64,000 nucleotides of DNA from Membranihabitans maritimus (GCF_021729145.1 NZ_JAJSLW010000021.1:22028-86027), one strand, 5' to 3'; positions 22,290 through 31,464 are shown, counted from the first letter of the stretch. Notes: a model not told the origin generated them from the sequence alone. Numbers and translations are program-made.

Positions 22290-23007
22290 TGCCGAACTTT
22301 GAAAACCCGGCTCCGGGTTATGTCTTTCCGGATCGCCCCATATGGCAAATGGGGCAGCATATCCCAACGTATCAAATTGGATCAGGTCATCCCGGTCAAA
22401 AGGGAAATAGTCATTGAGCCAAAAATAAGCTTCTGTTATTTCAGCAAAATACTCTCGCTCATTGGTACTGGCCGAAGCAGATACACTACCTGAGACTTGC
22501 CCCGCCCACTGTAATAAGATACTTCATCATATAATCCCGTAGTGTCTATGTGGTGAAAAGCATATGTTATAATTGGACTTTTGGAGTTGAGTACCCGGTA
22601 GTGACAGCCATGGGCAATTTCATGCAATACCCAATACAGGTAATTATCCTCCGTCCATTTTATTAAATTAACGTGAGTTCGACAGAAAAAATAAGTGCTC
22701 CAAAGGAGCGAAATATACGTAACCCTTGGTGCCAACCCAGGGTAGAAAACTAATAAAAACATCTTTTCTGGCATTGATTTCCACAAAGTCCACATAGGGA
22801 TGACTCTGCCAGATGCCTTGGGCATTGCCTTTTTCGCAAAAAAAAGAACAGAAACAATTATTCGTCGAAATCACATTAAATTACAAATCTTGGAAATTGC
22901 TATACATCCCACTTTCCGGGTATATCTTCATAGGGATACCCCAGGAGGAGCTCAGCTGGTATGGCGTTAGTCCGGAATTGGTATGCCAATTTAGAAAAAT
23001 AAGTTAA
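22290..23007 (-). pseudogene. Decayed HExxH metallopeptidase-like gene interrupted by a repeat insertion
   Basis: Read on the minus strand, three frame segments make one protein. First is YPYEDIPGK (about 22900-22945), then a frame change into a stretch with KWTEDNYLYWVLHEIAHG and LYDEVSYYSGRGK (22480-22660), then another frame change into STNEREYFAEITEAYFW and LNDYFPFDRDDL (22290-22470). HEIAH is the zinc-binding motif, and EYFAEITEAYF matches the downstream Glu-containing helix of a family of bacterial HExxH proteins of unknown role. The repeat at 22671-22875 sits between the first two segments. With the repeat and one copy of its 8-base duplication removed, the N-L-I-K-W reading is continuous. 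At least two frameshifts and one insertion make it non-functional. Confidence 0.7.
22671..22875. mobile_element. MITE-like insertion, repeat family A copy 3, with 8-bp target duplication
   Basis: The element has terminal inverted repeats (ACGTGAGTTCGAC on the left; GTCGAAATCACA on the right). It is flanked by an exact 8-base direct repeat, TTAAATTA, at 22663-22670 and 22876-22883. It carries the same internal hairpins as 10176-10338 plus an extra module (22778-22829) found inverted at 3072-3125. It encodes no protein, so it must be moved in trans by an unidentified transposase. Confidence 0.78.
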
Positions 23008-23436
23008 TAGGCATTTTCGAATTTAAATGATCAATACCTATTCCATCCCTTCCTATCAGTCCACTAACTGTTTATACCAATCGTTGCCACCTGAAGTATA
23101 AGAACATTCCCGTATCCGTTGGAGAGCAGAAATATATGAAAAGTAAAGCCCCATCTTTTTTGTCATATCCTGCAGGCCAATACTTTGCCAATGGCATCTT
23201 CCCGGGTCTATATCGGAAAATAATAAGAGGTATAAATTCGATAAATTAACCGTTCCCATACGAGCTCGTAATTTTTTGGTATTTCAACAATTACTCTCTA
23301 TTTGAAATTACCGTTCTAATTCTTCCAAAGGCCCTAAATGAGTCCTTTGTGTATTCACCCTCTTCCTTGTCGAGGCTCGCTACTTTCAAGTGGTCTGAAT
23401 ACTAAATACTCATTAAAACCAGGCTAGAAGGGATCC
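23008..23436. other. Remnant-containing gap
   Basis: A minus-strand frame (23056-23259, 67 residues) reads like a real protein fragment (LYLLLFSDIDPGRCHW, MTKKMGLYFSYISALQRIRE), but it has no start context, ends in a stop and matches no family I recognise. It may be another decayed gene next to the metallopeptidase remnant. Confidence 0.35.
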
Positions 23437-24288
23437 CTACTTCATATTGAAATCGCGCACCAGGTCCAGTGCCCGTAGTGTACTATCTTTTCTCATGTAA
23501 TCACCTCTTCTACTTTTGTAATTATTCAATATCCCAACTGATTTGTAATACAGCGAACTGTCTACATCTGATGGTCTATGGTTTTTGGGTATGGCATAAA
23601 CGAAACGTCCCCGCTCACCCGTATAGGCCGGAATCTGGAAGAAGTCCCGCTCCACAAAATTTCCAGTTTGAGATTCCTTAAAATAAGACTCTACAAAGAA
23701 GTCAACGGCATATTTGGGATAGCCAAATAAATATCCGTATCCTCGTAACCGTATCAATTGGTCCTGATTCTCTACCGTACTAAGGACTACTGATGGGTCG
23801 GTTCCCGGGACAATACCCATGTAACCAAAAAACTCCTGGTACCTGGCAATTACTTTATCAAGAGAATGCTTTCGTATTACATTTAGCTGCATCATTCGCA
23901 ATGAGTCATGACCATATCTAAAAGGGACCATTGCGAATTCCAATCCTTTTATATTCAACTTTCTCAGTACTTCAACTATTGTTTCCAGATCACTGATTGC
24001 CACTTTATTATTTGATAAATCCACAATATTTCCGGAAAGCAATAATGCTGTATCTGAGGTATAAAAAGGGTAAGAAAAATTGGCCAGGCTGCTCATAGGT
24101 TTGATATCCGATACAAGCGTGTACAAAGCCTCATTATCAAGGCCCAGGCCAATAATGGAATCTACCAATCGCAGGTGGGTTTCATTTTTTCCAAGTTTTT
24201 TGTTACCCGATAGTTCTTTAGAGGGAAAACACCCGGTCATGACCACCAGCAATAAAATTAGACCACAAGAATAGCTTTTCATATTCAT
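23437..24288 (-). CDS. Lipoprotein of unknown function, end of the TonB/DUF4876/DUF6850 operon
   Basis: A 283-residue protein with a lipoprotein signal: a hydrophobic stretch followed by VMTGCFPS, with the lipidated Cys at about 20. The mature part is alpha/beta, with no motif I can name. It contains a leucine-repeat-like stretch (LSGNIVDLSNNKVAISDLE) that resembles a short LRR-type phrase and a YGYLFGYPKYAVDFFVESYF segment. It starts 21 bases after the DUF6850 barrel gene on the same strand, so it is very likely co-transcribed with the uptake operon and may work at the outer membrane with it. The function is unknown. Confidence 0.7.
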   Translation of the reverse strand: MNMKSYSCGLILLLVVMTGCFPSKELSGNKKLGKNETHLRLVDSIIGLGLDNEALYTLVSDIKPMSSLANFSYPFYTSDTALLLSGNIVDLSNNKVAISDLETIVEVLRKLNIKGLEFAMVPFRYGHDSLRMMQLNVIRKHSLDKVIARYQEFFGYMGIVPGTDPSVVLSTVENQDQLIRLRGYGYLFGYPKYAVDFFVESYFKESQTGNFVERDFFQIPAYTGERGRFVYAIPKNHRPSDVDSSLYYKSVGILNNYKSRRGDYMRKDSTLRALDLVRDFNMK

Positions 24289-24309
24289 TTTTCAAATTTC
24301 ATTTTTAGT

Positions 24310-25674
24310 TTAAAGTATACTGCCTAGAGTAACGGCAAAAACATATCTGGCAGAAGAAGGATCCTTTAGACAAATTCCATTTTCGAATTCCACCCAATAA
24401 TGGTTACCATCGGTCCCATTTATTGGAAAATCAATTCGTGGTGCCAGTTTCAATTGTAAATAATTGGCACTGCGATAGAAGAAATCCGGTCCATAAATAA
24501 GCCTGTTCAATACATCAGGATTGCCTACTTCCATATTAGCATTGAGATTATACTGGTAACCGATGAAAAAGAAGACTCGTAACTTATTCCATGAGATGGT
24601 GTGGAAACCTGATAATACCACATTACTAAATTCAAAAACACCATCTACAATATGATCCCTACTGGATTCAGTCAGAAAAGACAAAGAAATTCCTGAAGAT
24701 AAGTGATCATTCACAGGCGTACCAAAATCCATGTTTATTTTGAGTCCAAGGGAATTGTGATACCAATTTTTAAAGCCATACGCATAATCTTCCGTGCCTG
24801 CCCGGTGAACATCAATACTGGCATCCAGGCCCACATTCTCCGTGTTATATGCTATCAACCCTCTTCCGGAAGTTCGGGAGTACAAACCATCAGTTTGGGG
24901 ATTTGCAATGCCATCGGATACTTCTTCACGACAGAAATCCATACTCCCATCCACTTTCCATTTATGGCTTAGGGTCCAGTTTAATTGGATACCAAATATA
25001 TTTACATTCCTTCTTCGATCCAGTGCACGAATTGGCCCCTTAATAGCAGAGCCATAGCCACGCCCTCGAATAAGATACGTATTATTCACAGTGGAATATC
25101 CTATTTCATTTTCTTCAAAAGCCGAAGAATACGACAATTCCAGGATAATTTTATTGAGTAAACCTTCAGAAAAATCCCACTGAAATGTAGGATTGATCCG
25201 GATATACCGATACCGGAAAAATGGTTTGGGTTCGGATAGCCGGGCGCCTGTAGAAGTAGCATAGTCCAAGGCAAGTCCCACAGTCCAATTTCGGAAAGCA
25301 GGCAATGTCATACTTACCTGGGTACGGATAGCATCGCGTTGCCAATTACCACTCAGTGTATCCCCCCAAAGAAATGGATTACCATTGTAAGGATCCGATA
25401 TGCCTGAGAAAAGGATATTTCGTTCAAACCTTCCTCTATACCCAAAACGTCCTTCCAACTTCCATTCCCCCAGATAGGTCTGTCCATTGGTTAAAAACCC
25501 CAGGTTAAATAAATTCTCTGCTTCCATAGCCTTACGAAAAGATCCCGTTTCACCGCCAGAAAACACTTCTATCCGTCCACTTGAAGAAGAATCCTCAGAA
25601 CTACTTTGGGAACGACAAACTGTTATTTTCGTGGCGATAACTATTGCTATCAAAAAGATATACCTACGCTCCAT
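24310..25674 (-). CDS. DUF6850-like outer membrane beta-barrel protein
   Basis: A 454-residue exported barrel with an N-terminal signal (MERRYIFLIAIVIATKITVCRSQ). Long alternating aromatic strands follow, and the protein ends without a domain after the barrel. It fits the DUF6850 outer-membrane family that is commonly found beside DUF4876 and a TonB receptor in Bacteroidota. Its ATG abuts the stop codon of the DUF4876 gene (TAA then ATG, no spacer), so translation is coupled. It may be a second channel or accessory barrel for the same substrate. The family assignment comes from context and size as well as sequence. Confidence 0.75.
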   Translation of the reverse strand: MERRYIFLIAIVIATKITVCRSQSSSEDSSSSGRIEVFSGGETGSFRKAMEAENLFNLGFLTNGQTYLGEWKLEGRFGYRGRFERNILFSGISDPYNGNPFLWGDTLSGNWQRDAIRTQVSMTLPAFRNWTVGLALDYATSTGARLSEPKPFFRYRYIRINPTFQWDFSEGLLNKIILELSYSSAFEENEIGYSTVNNTYLIRGRGYGSAIKGPIRALDRRRNVNIFGIQLNWTLSHKWKVDGSMDFCREEVSDGIANPQTDGLYSRTSGRGLIAYNTENVGLDASIDVHRAGTEDYAYGFKNWYHNSLGLKINMDFGTPVNDHLSSGISLSFLTESSRDHIVDGVFEFSNVVLSGFHTISWNKLRVFFFIGYQYNLNANMEVGNPDVLNRLIYGPDFFYRSANYLQLKLAPRIDFPINGTDGNHYWVEFENGICLKDPSSARYVFAVTLGSIL

Positions 25675-26889
25675 TTATTCGAATGATCCGGGAGTAGGTG
25701 AATCCAGTTTATTAAAGTCTTCTGAAGAATTGTTAGTATCTTCCAATACTTCCCTCCCTTGTATTGTCTTCGCCACTTTCCTCCTAAAGCTCTGTGAAGA
25801 ATACGTATCGTCAGCATATACAAAACCCGCATCCAGAGCCACGGGGATTCTTTTGAAAGTACCACTGTTCCCATCCTTCAAAGCTTCGAATGCGTCCAAT
25901 ACAAAATCCGCAGGAATTTTAATTCTCGGATCAAGTACATCTTCATATCCCGGGTAAGGGATTCTTTCCAATTTATCAAAATCATTCGCTTTGAACAAAA
26001 CAATGCCAGGTCCAAATACAGTGATCAACCAATCAAATCCACCTGTAAAATACAATCTTTCAAGATTCGGAACTTCTGGGGCATCCGCATCCCGATTATC
26101 CGCTCTTTCATTAAATGTTTCCCAATCTGCACCAGAAAGGTCAACCGGGCTTAACGGATTAAGTTCTTCTGCCGTATGATCGACCCCATCTTGAGCAATT
26201 ATAATACTCTCACCCGGAGCCAGTGGATGATCTTCCCCGCTTCCCGGGATCCTCCAGACACTATTAACGTATACTGCATCCTGGTCATCCTGGAATTCTG
26301 TGGGTACATTATTGGAATTAATGAGCCCGGAAACGCCATATACATCTGCGATACACAAGCTATCCAGGTAAATAATGCCTGTAGAATTATTGTAAATTTC
26401 AATAAACTGATCGGAAAAGTAATTTCCGCCGGAAGCCGTCTTGGAACCAGTATAATAAATCTCTTTAATTACCAATCCTCCCACCGGACTGCCTGCCAAC
26501 AGTAAAGTAACTACGACTTCATTTCCTGCTGCAACCTGCACGTTCATTTCCAAAGCACTAAGTTGAATAGCATCTCCAATTCCGGTTAATTCTTCCGCTT
26601 CAGATTCATTTAAAGAAACACCAGTGGAAAATGTATAATTACCCGGTGTCAGCTTTTCAAATTCCGCAATACCTGCTGCAGAAGTTGTACGGATGGATTC
26701 TTCTTGATTCAATGAATTCAATGCTTTCACTTCCACACTACCAGCATACTCTTCCCCATAATTTTCCGGGTATCTCACCTCCACAGTAACAGAACCGTCC
26801 CTGGGCCCATCATCCTTTTCGCAGGATGCGAACCACAACGAAGCCAGTAAAAAACATACGATACGAGTTTTGAAATTAAATGATTTCAT
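25675..26889 (-). CDS. DUF4876 domain lipoprotein
   Basis: A 404-residue lipoprotein whose signal ends in LWFASCEKD, with Cys23 lipidated. A carboxypeptidase-regulatory-like or cohesin-like beta domain (residues about 33-125, VTVEVRYPENYGEEYAGSVE) precedes the DUF4876 region. The latter is marked by GLVIKEIYYTGSKT, QFIEIYNNSTGIIYLDSLC and a late VDAFEALKDG-type segment (FVLDAFEALKDGN). DUF4876 proteins accompany TonB receptors of unknown metal or cofactor specificity. It lies three bases after the receptor gene and is immediately followed by the DUF6850 barrel. Confidence 0.82.
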   Translation of the reverse strand: MKSFNFKTRIVCFLLASLWFASCEKDDGPRDGSVTVEVRYPENYGEEYAGSVEVKALNSLNQEESIRTTSAAGIAEFEKLTPGNYTFSTGVSLNESEAEELTGIGDAIQLSALEMNVQVAAGNEVVVTLLLAGSPVGGLVIKEIYYTGSKTASGGNYFSDQFIEIYNNSTGIIYLDSLCIADVYGVSGLINSNNVPTEFQDDQDAVYVNSVWRIPGSGEDHPLAPGESIIIAQDGVDHTAEELNPLSPVDLSGADWETFNERADNRDADAPEVPNLERLYFTGGFDWLITVFGPGIVLFKANDFDKLERIPYPGYEDVLDPRIKIPADFVLDAFEALKDGNSGTFKRIPVALDAGFVYADDTYSSQSFRRKVAKTIQGREVLEDTNNSSEDFNKLDSPTPGSFE

Positions 26890-26892
26890 AAT

Positions 26893-29652
26893 TTATTTAA
26901 TTTTATAAATGATTTCTGCTCCAAATGTGATGGAAGGGTTCCTCCGAACATACCGTTCGCGTGCTGCATTCCAATGTAAGGGTCGATGATTAAAAATATT
27001 ATTAACATAAAATGAAAAGCGACTTCCTTGCCTCCACTCCTTGGTCACCTTCAAATTGATCAGATGTAATGGGGGATACTTTACCCAGGCGACCGCATTT
27101 ACCACTCTCAAAAGATCCTTATTTTTGTCCAACCCCGCCTCTTCTACCGTCAAATCAATAATAGCCCCACCCCTATCCATATAAGCTACGGGGAACTCGC
27201 TCAATTCGCCGTTCCTGTGCCGATCTATCCATACTACCTGCCATAGGGCTGAAAAAACAAGTCCTGCTTGCTGCAAATGCGTAATACTCCGTACGCTCGA
27301 ATTCAATCGTTGTGAAATAATATCGCCGGTCTTTTCATACAGAGGAATGCGGGCAGGATCACTGGTATTAGAAAAAATAAAGCCTGGTTCAGCAATTCGC
27401 CCTTTATTATTGCTATTACTAAAATACCATGCACCATTTATCGACAAATAAGTATTCAAAGCTTCCCATTCCGGGACATCTACTACATATTCAATTCCAC
27501 TATTTTTCATTTCCAGTACGTTTCCCGGAACATCTACACCTGCAAAAAAGGTATCCACACTTACCGGCTCCGGGATCAAAGCCGGAGGCGCCCCTTTCCT
27601 GACAGAGTCAATACCATACTTATCGTATGCCAAAGGTATAGCCTGCCTGGTGTAGGTAATGGAATTCCTTGATATTTCATAAAATCCGGTTAATGTGATT
27701 CCCCATCCATCGAGATCTAACTGGATTCCAGCTTCCGCTTTATTTGATGAATATGGTTCTACTTGAGATTCGTTTAAATTTAGAACTCTCGTCGTTATTA
27801 TCACCAGTCTTTCAGAGGGATCACGGGCATAATAATTAAAATTAACAAGGTCAAAATATCTCTTACCCGGATACAATTGCGATAGTGTAGGTGACTTTAC
27901 TGCTCTTCCCCATCCTATTCTTATGGAAATATCCTCAGATACAGACCATACGGTATTTATCCGTGGTGAAAAAACACTCCCTACCGGATCATCCCACCAT
28001 CGTCCGGTAGATACCAGGTCCCATCTCAATCCAAGGGAAAACAACAAATCCTTTTCAAACAAGGAGGTCAACATCCGGTCTTCCACATAAGCCGAAAGCT
28101 GGTTTAAACCAGGAATATTTTTCCACGATTCCGGCCGGTCCCCCATACTATAATTCTGTCTCGGGGGCGTGAAGGGATCAAACTGCCTGCCATTCCCCCA
28201 ATTATTTTCATATCGAATTTCAGTACCTCCTCTCCATTTGTGATGAAATCCAAGAGGGCCAAAAATTGACCCTAACGCTTCTATGCGATTATAAAAATTC
28301 AGGGGTTTTCCCTCTACTGTCGTTTGATTCAAATATTCACTACTTCCATATTTTCCTATTAAAGTAGTATCCACCAATGCATCGGACAGCGGGAATATGT
28401 CCCGTGTAATCAAATCCTGGTAATAACTTTGTTGGGATGAATATGTCAATCCGGTATTTAATGAAAAAGACTTAAATGCACGGTTATTGAATTGAAATAA
28501 AAGATTAGAATTCCACTGAAATCGCCAGTTTCTGCTATGATATTTTCGTAGATAGGAAGATACTGTTTCCTGATCTTCCCGGTATTGATCATAGCCATAC
28601 GATACCGACAGAAATTGTTTCAGTCGAAATATATTTTTCGATCGTTGCCAGGCAAGGCTACCATTGAACCTTTGAAAATGTTCATGGGAATTACGTAAAT
28701 CCTGGTTGGTTTTCAGCGATTCTATACCCGCGTTTATTGTATTGTAATGATTCGGGGAAAAACTGCCATACACTCCCATTTGCCACAAAGAAGGATTTAC
28801 TCTAAGTATGGCTTCCGGCCTGTGAGATCCAATACGAGTATTGACCAGGACTACACCGGATGTAAGATCTCCATACCGGGCTGACGGGATACCACGGATT
28901 ACCTCTACCGACTCTATATTATCTGCCGACCATTCCCTTAGGTCAGCACCCTTACCTGAAACGGTTGAAAATACCGGATCTGTTCCAGGACTACTATTGA
29001 GTATCGATACATCCCGTTGCAAGTCGGCATTATTGGAGAAAGGGATGCCATTTCGTACCATTTGGGTACCGAGTGCATTATTCCTTTGGGCAGCGGGTAA
29101 AGCTAATCCCTGCCGCAATGTCAGTTGTTGGGGATTGAGAAAATCAGGGTTATCCGCCAGGTGTCCGGGAACCAATTGAAAAACATCTGCCAGGCTAACG
29201 GCCTGGATGTGTTCTATTGCTTTTCTCCCGATTCGGGTTGAAGAACCGGTTTCCAGTTCGGTTCCGGTTACGGTAATGTTATCCAGGAAAAATGCAGATT
29301 CGTAAAGGAGAAATACCAGTGTATCCGGGGCCCTTCCGGAAATGATTGTATCCAGCGTCTGGTAACCAAGGTATGAGATACGTATTTCATCACTTTTACC
29401 CATTATATGGTCCAGGCTAAAGCGTCCTCTTTCATCTGTGACAGCATACGACCCCAAAGAAGCTCCTTCTACAAGGGCATTAACTATTGGTGTTGAGTCT
29501 TTTCCATCAAGCACCTTTCCATATATCTTATCACTTTGCTGATTTTGGCAAAGAGCGGCCACTACAAATAAATAAAGCAGCCATGCAGTAAGACTTACCT
29601 TTATGATCCATTTATTACAACCATGGAGAAAATTGCTCCTGAATACTACCAT
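26893..29652 (-). CDS. TonB-dependent outer membrane receptor with carboxypeptidase-like N-terminal domain
   Basis: A 919-residue receptor. The signal peptide (about residues 15-35) is followed by a CarboxypepD_reg-like domain (IYGKVLDGKDSTPIVNALVEGA). The plug starts near residue 125 (FLDNITVTGTELETGSS) and contains the ESVEVIRGIPSARYGDLTSG block. The barrel ends in ITFGAEIIYKIK. It is smaller than SusC-type proteins and has no SusD partner, which fits receptors for metal chelates or cofactors. It is the first gene of a four-gene operon. Two palindromes resembling Fur-family operators lie 39-91 bases upstream of its start, so regulation by metal is likely. The ligand is unknown. Confidence 0.88.
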   Translation of the reverse strand: MVVFRSNFLHGCNKWIIKVSLTAWLLYLFVVAALCQNQQSDKIYGKVLDGKDSTPIVNALVEGASLGSYAVTDERGRFSLDHIMGKSDEIRISYLGYQTLDTIISGRAPDTLVFLLYESAFFLDNITVTGTELETGSSTRIGRKAIEHIQAVSLADVFQLVPGHLADNPDFLNPQQLTLRQGLALPAAQRNNALGTQMVRNGIPFSNNADLQRDVSILNSSPGTDPVFSTVSGKGADLREWSADNIESVEVIRGIPSARYGDLTSGVVLVNTRIGSHRPEAILRVNPSLWQMGVYGSFSPNHYNTINAGIESLKTNQDLRNSHEHFQRFNGSLAWQRSKNIFRLKQFLSVSYGYDQYREDQETVSSYLRKYHSRNWRFQWNSNLLFQFNNRAFKSFSLNTGLTYSSQQSYYQDLITRDIFPLSDALVDTTLIGKYGSSEYLNQTTVEGKPLNFYNRIEALGSIFGPLGFHHKWRGGTEIRYENNWGNGRQFDPFTPPRQNYSMGDRPESWKNIPGLNQLSAYVEDRMLTSLFEKDLLFSLGLRWDLVSTGRWWDDPVGSVFSPRINTVWSVSEDISIRIGWGRAVKSPTLSQLYPGKRYFDLVNFNYYARDPSERLVIITTRVLNLNESQVEPYSSNKAEAGIQLDLDGWGITLTGFYEISRNSITYTRQAIPLAYDKYGIDSVRKGAPPALIPEPVSVDTFFAGVDVPGNVLEMKNSGIEYVVDVPEWEALNTYLSINGAWYFSNSNNKGRIAEPGFIFSNTSDPARIPLYEKTGDIISQRLNSSVRSITHLQQAGLVFSALWQVVWIDRHRNGELSEFPVAYMDRGGAIIDLTVEEAGLDKNKDLLRVVNAVAWVKYPPLHLINLKVTKEWRQGSRFSFYVNNIFNHRPLHWNAARERYVRRNPSITFGAEIIYKIK

Positions 29653-29690
29653 ATCATTGGGGATATTCCATTGATTAAACTAGAATGAAA

Positions 29691-29743
29691 ATGCAACACA
29701 ATTGCAATAATAGTAAATTATTTTAAATGCAACATAATTGCAT
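29691..29743 (-). promoter_or_regulatory. Two Fur-family-like operator palindromes upstream of the TonB operon
   Basis: ATGCAACATAATTGCAT at 29727-29743 is a perfect inverted repeat (6 bp, 5-base spacer). ATGCAACACAATTGCAA at 29691-29707 is the same with one outer mismatch. Their centres are 36 bases apart. The pattern TGCAA-N5-TTGCA resembles binding sites of Fur-family regulators such as Nur/Zur. The regulator gene is not in the window. Confidence 0.6.
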
Positions 29744-30114
29744 GTAAAATTTAATAAGAATTCTTATCTCCAATCACACTTCATTCAATTGAAATAACCT
29801 TTCCTGTTCATCCATCATTTCTATCAAAGGATAGCCTAATTGTGATTTTATTACCATTATTTCTACAGGTTTCATATTTACGCAGAAAGTTTAAAGGGAA
29901 ATTATATCTAATAACCGCAAGTGTAGGTTAAAAAAGCATTCTAATTATTCCTCAGAAAAAAGGTCTCAAACATAGAATGTTTTAAAATGCTTATCCGCTT
30001 TCACACTGTAAGCCAAATTGCAAAAGCCAAAAATTTTTATTCCCGATTTCAACCAACCTTACAAAGAATTACATATATTTGCCGTCCAATTATTACGTAG
30101 GTAATAAAACAAAT
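29744..30114. other. Gap between the TonB operon and tRNA-Leu
   Basis: Only a 33-codon minus-strand frame (29774-29875, MKPVEIMVIKSQLGYPL...) is present, upstream of the operator palindromes. It could be a leader or chance; nothing else was recognised. Confidence 0.35.
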
Positions 30115-30201
30115 GCCGAAGTGGCGGAACTGGTAGACGCGCTGGATTCAAAATCCAGTTCTGGCAACAGAGTGGGGGTTCGATTCCCCCCTTCGGTACC
30201 A
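30115..30201 (+). tRNA. tRNA-Leu (anticodon CAA)
   Basis: An 87-base class II tRNA with encoded CCA. The acceptor is GCCGAAG with CTTCGGT (one G-U pair at the end). The anticodon stem CTGGA/TCCAG closes a TTCAAAA loop with anticodon CAA, and there is a long variable arm (about 30157-30172). The T-arm is GGGGGTTCGATTCCCCC. The 3' end forms the integration site of the island. Confidence 0.95.
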
Positions 30202-30204
30202 CTC
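30183..30204. other. attL of the integrative element
   Basis: These 22 bases, starting in the T-loop and running through the tRNA 3' end, are identical to 57589-57610. They mark the left boundary of element 1, and insertion keeps the tRNA intact. Confidence 0.85.
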
Positions 30205-30300
30205 CCACAAAAATCATCCAAAAAAAAGAAAGGAAAATCGCTGAAAAACAAGGATTTACGTCAAAAATGAGAAAATCCAATTTCTCTTTTTTTGTTGTTT

Positions 30301-30332
30301 TTTGTCCCCTTTTGTCTCTTATTTGTCTCCCT
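30301..30332 (+). repeat. Three TTTGTCyC repeats, candidate left arm sites
   Basis: TTTGTCCC (30301), TTTGTCTC (30311) and TTTGTCTCCC (30323) repeat with spacing near one helical turn between attL and the integrase. The same word recurs near the right ends of both elements (57509-57529 and 63868-63877). Confidence 0.5.
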
Positions 30333-30375
30333 TTTATTATATTATACCTATTGATATAATGAAAATCAAACTGCA

Positions 30376-31440
30376 ATGAGTGTAAAGCTGCGATGGAAAA
30401 CCTACCCAAATGGCACAAAATCCGCTTATCTCGATATTTACGATAAAGGCCAGAGAAGGCGAAAATCTATTGATGTCAAGATAAAGAAGGGAGACAAAAA
30501 CAAAAGGGAGAAAAAAAGGATGGCAGAAGCCATACGAACAAAACACCATGAAGACTTATTAAACAATAAATGGAATCTAGTCGATGACGATAAATTGAGC
30601 ACTTCATTTCTAAAGTACTTTCAATATTTTCTGGATTCGTATCAGCGGGTTGGAAAACGTAAGTATGAAGCTACACACAAGCAATTTAAAGAATTTATCA
30701 AAGTCGATGGTGGAATCAATCACAATCTTACCTTTCAGGAGTTGACACCGCAGGTATGTGAACGGTTTAGAGATTATCTCTTTTTACAAGCAGGTTTAAG
30801 CGGAGAAACACCCTATGATTATTTTTCAAGGTTCAAGGCAGTAATCAATAAAGCGATCCGCGAAAAGTTTTTATTGGATAACCCGCTTGTAGACGTAAAA
30901 ATAAAGAAACCCGGTAATGATCTAAAAAAGCAAATTCTTACCGCTGAAGAAATTCAAAAATTGGCTAATACCTATTGTGGTAATAGTGATGTTAAAAAGG
31001 CTTTTATATTTGCTTGTTTTACGGGTATTGGCGAAAAGGAAGCGAGAAATTTAAAGTGGAAAGACTTGGCCGATGGTATGTTGAACATCCGACGTGCAAA
31101 AAATGAGCAAAAAGTGACTTCCAAATTACCGGCAACTGCCATCAAGGTACTGGGAGAATACGGAAAACCGGATGAAAATGTATTTACCCTACCATCGAAC
31201 ACAGCTATTCGGAAAAATATCAAGAATTGGAAGGATAAAGCCGGAATCAAAAAACATATTACTTTTTATTGTGCCCGGCATTCCTTCGCGATTATGAATT
31301 TGAAAAACGGAGCCAATTTATTGACCATAAGCAAGCTTATGGGACACACGGATACTTCCCACACGGTAAAATACCTGAACTACATCGATGAGGAAAAAAA
31401 TAAGGCAATGGATAGTATGCCGGATATCAACATTACCTAA
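30376..31440 (+). CDS. Tyrosine-type site-specific integrase, IntDOT-like, with atypical catalytic residues
   Basis: A 354-residue integrase: an N-terminal arm-binding region (about 1-65), a SAM-like core-binding domain (about 75-175) and a C-terminal catalytic domain. The catalytic set is unusual. The first Arg position reads Gly219 (FTGIGEKEARNL), the His of the HxxR box is Tyr298 (FYCARHSF), while Arg301, His324 (LMGHT) and the nucleophile Tyr333 (TVKYLNY) are kept. Loss of the first Arg is known in IntDOT-type Bacteroides integrases; the His-to-Tyr change is less usual. It lies 175 bases after the tRNA and faces away from attL, so it should integrate and excise element 1 and perhaps also its tandem partner. 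Confidence 0.9.
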   Translation: MSVKLRWKTYPNGTKSAYLDIYDKGQRRRKSIDVKIKKGDKNKREKKRMAEAIRTKHHEDLLNNKWNLVDDDKLSTSFLKYFQYFLDSYQRVGKRKYEATHKQFKEFIKVDGGINHNLTFQELTPQVCERFRDYLFLQAGLSGETPYDYFSRFKAVINKAIREKFLLDNPLVDVKIKKPGNDLKKQILTAEEIQKLANTYCGNSDVKKAFIFACFTGIGEKEARNLKWKDLADGMLNIRRAKNEQKVTSKLPATAIKVLGEYGKPDENVFTLPSNTAIRKNIKNWKDKAGIKKHITFYCARHSFAIMNLKNGANLLTISKLMGHTDTSHTVKYLNYIDEEKNKAMDSMPDINIT

Positions 31441-31464
31441 AGACTAAAATGTAAGAAATCCTCA

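Noticed and set aside
22306..22321. Terminator-like hairpin AACCCGGCTCCGGGTT after gcvP
   Set aside because: It has a 2-base loop and no T-tract, and it lies within the coding remnant of the metallopeptidase pseudogene.
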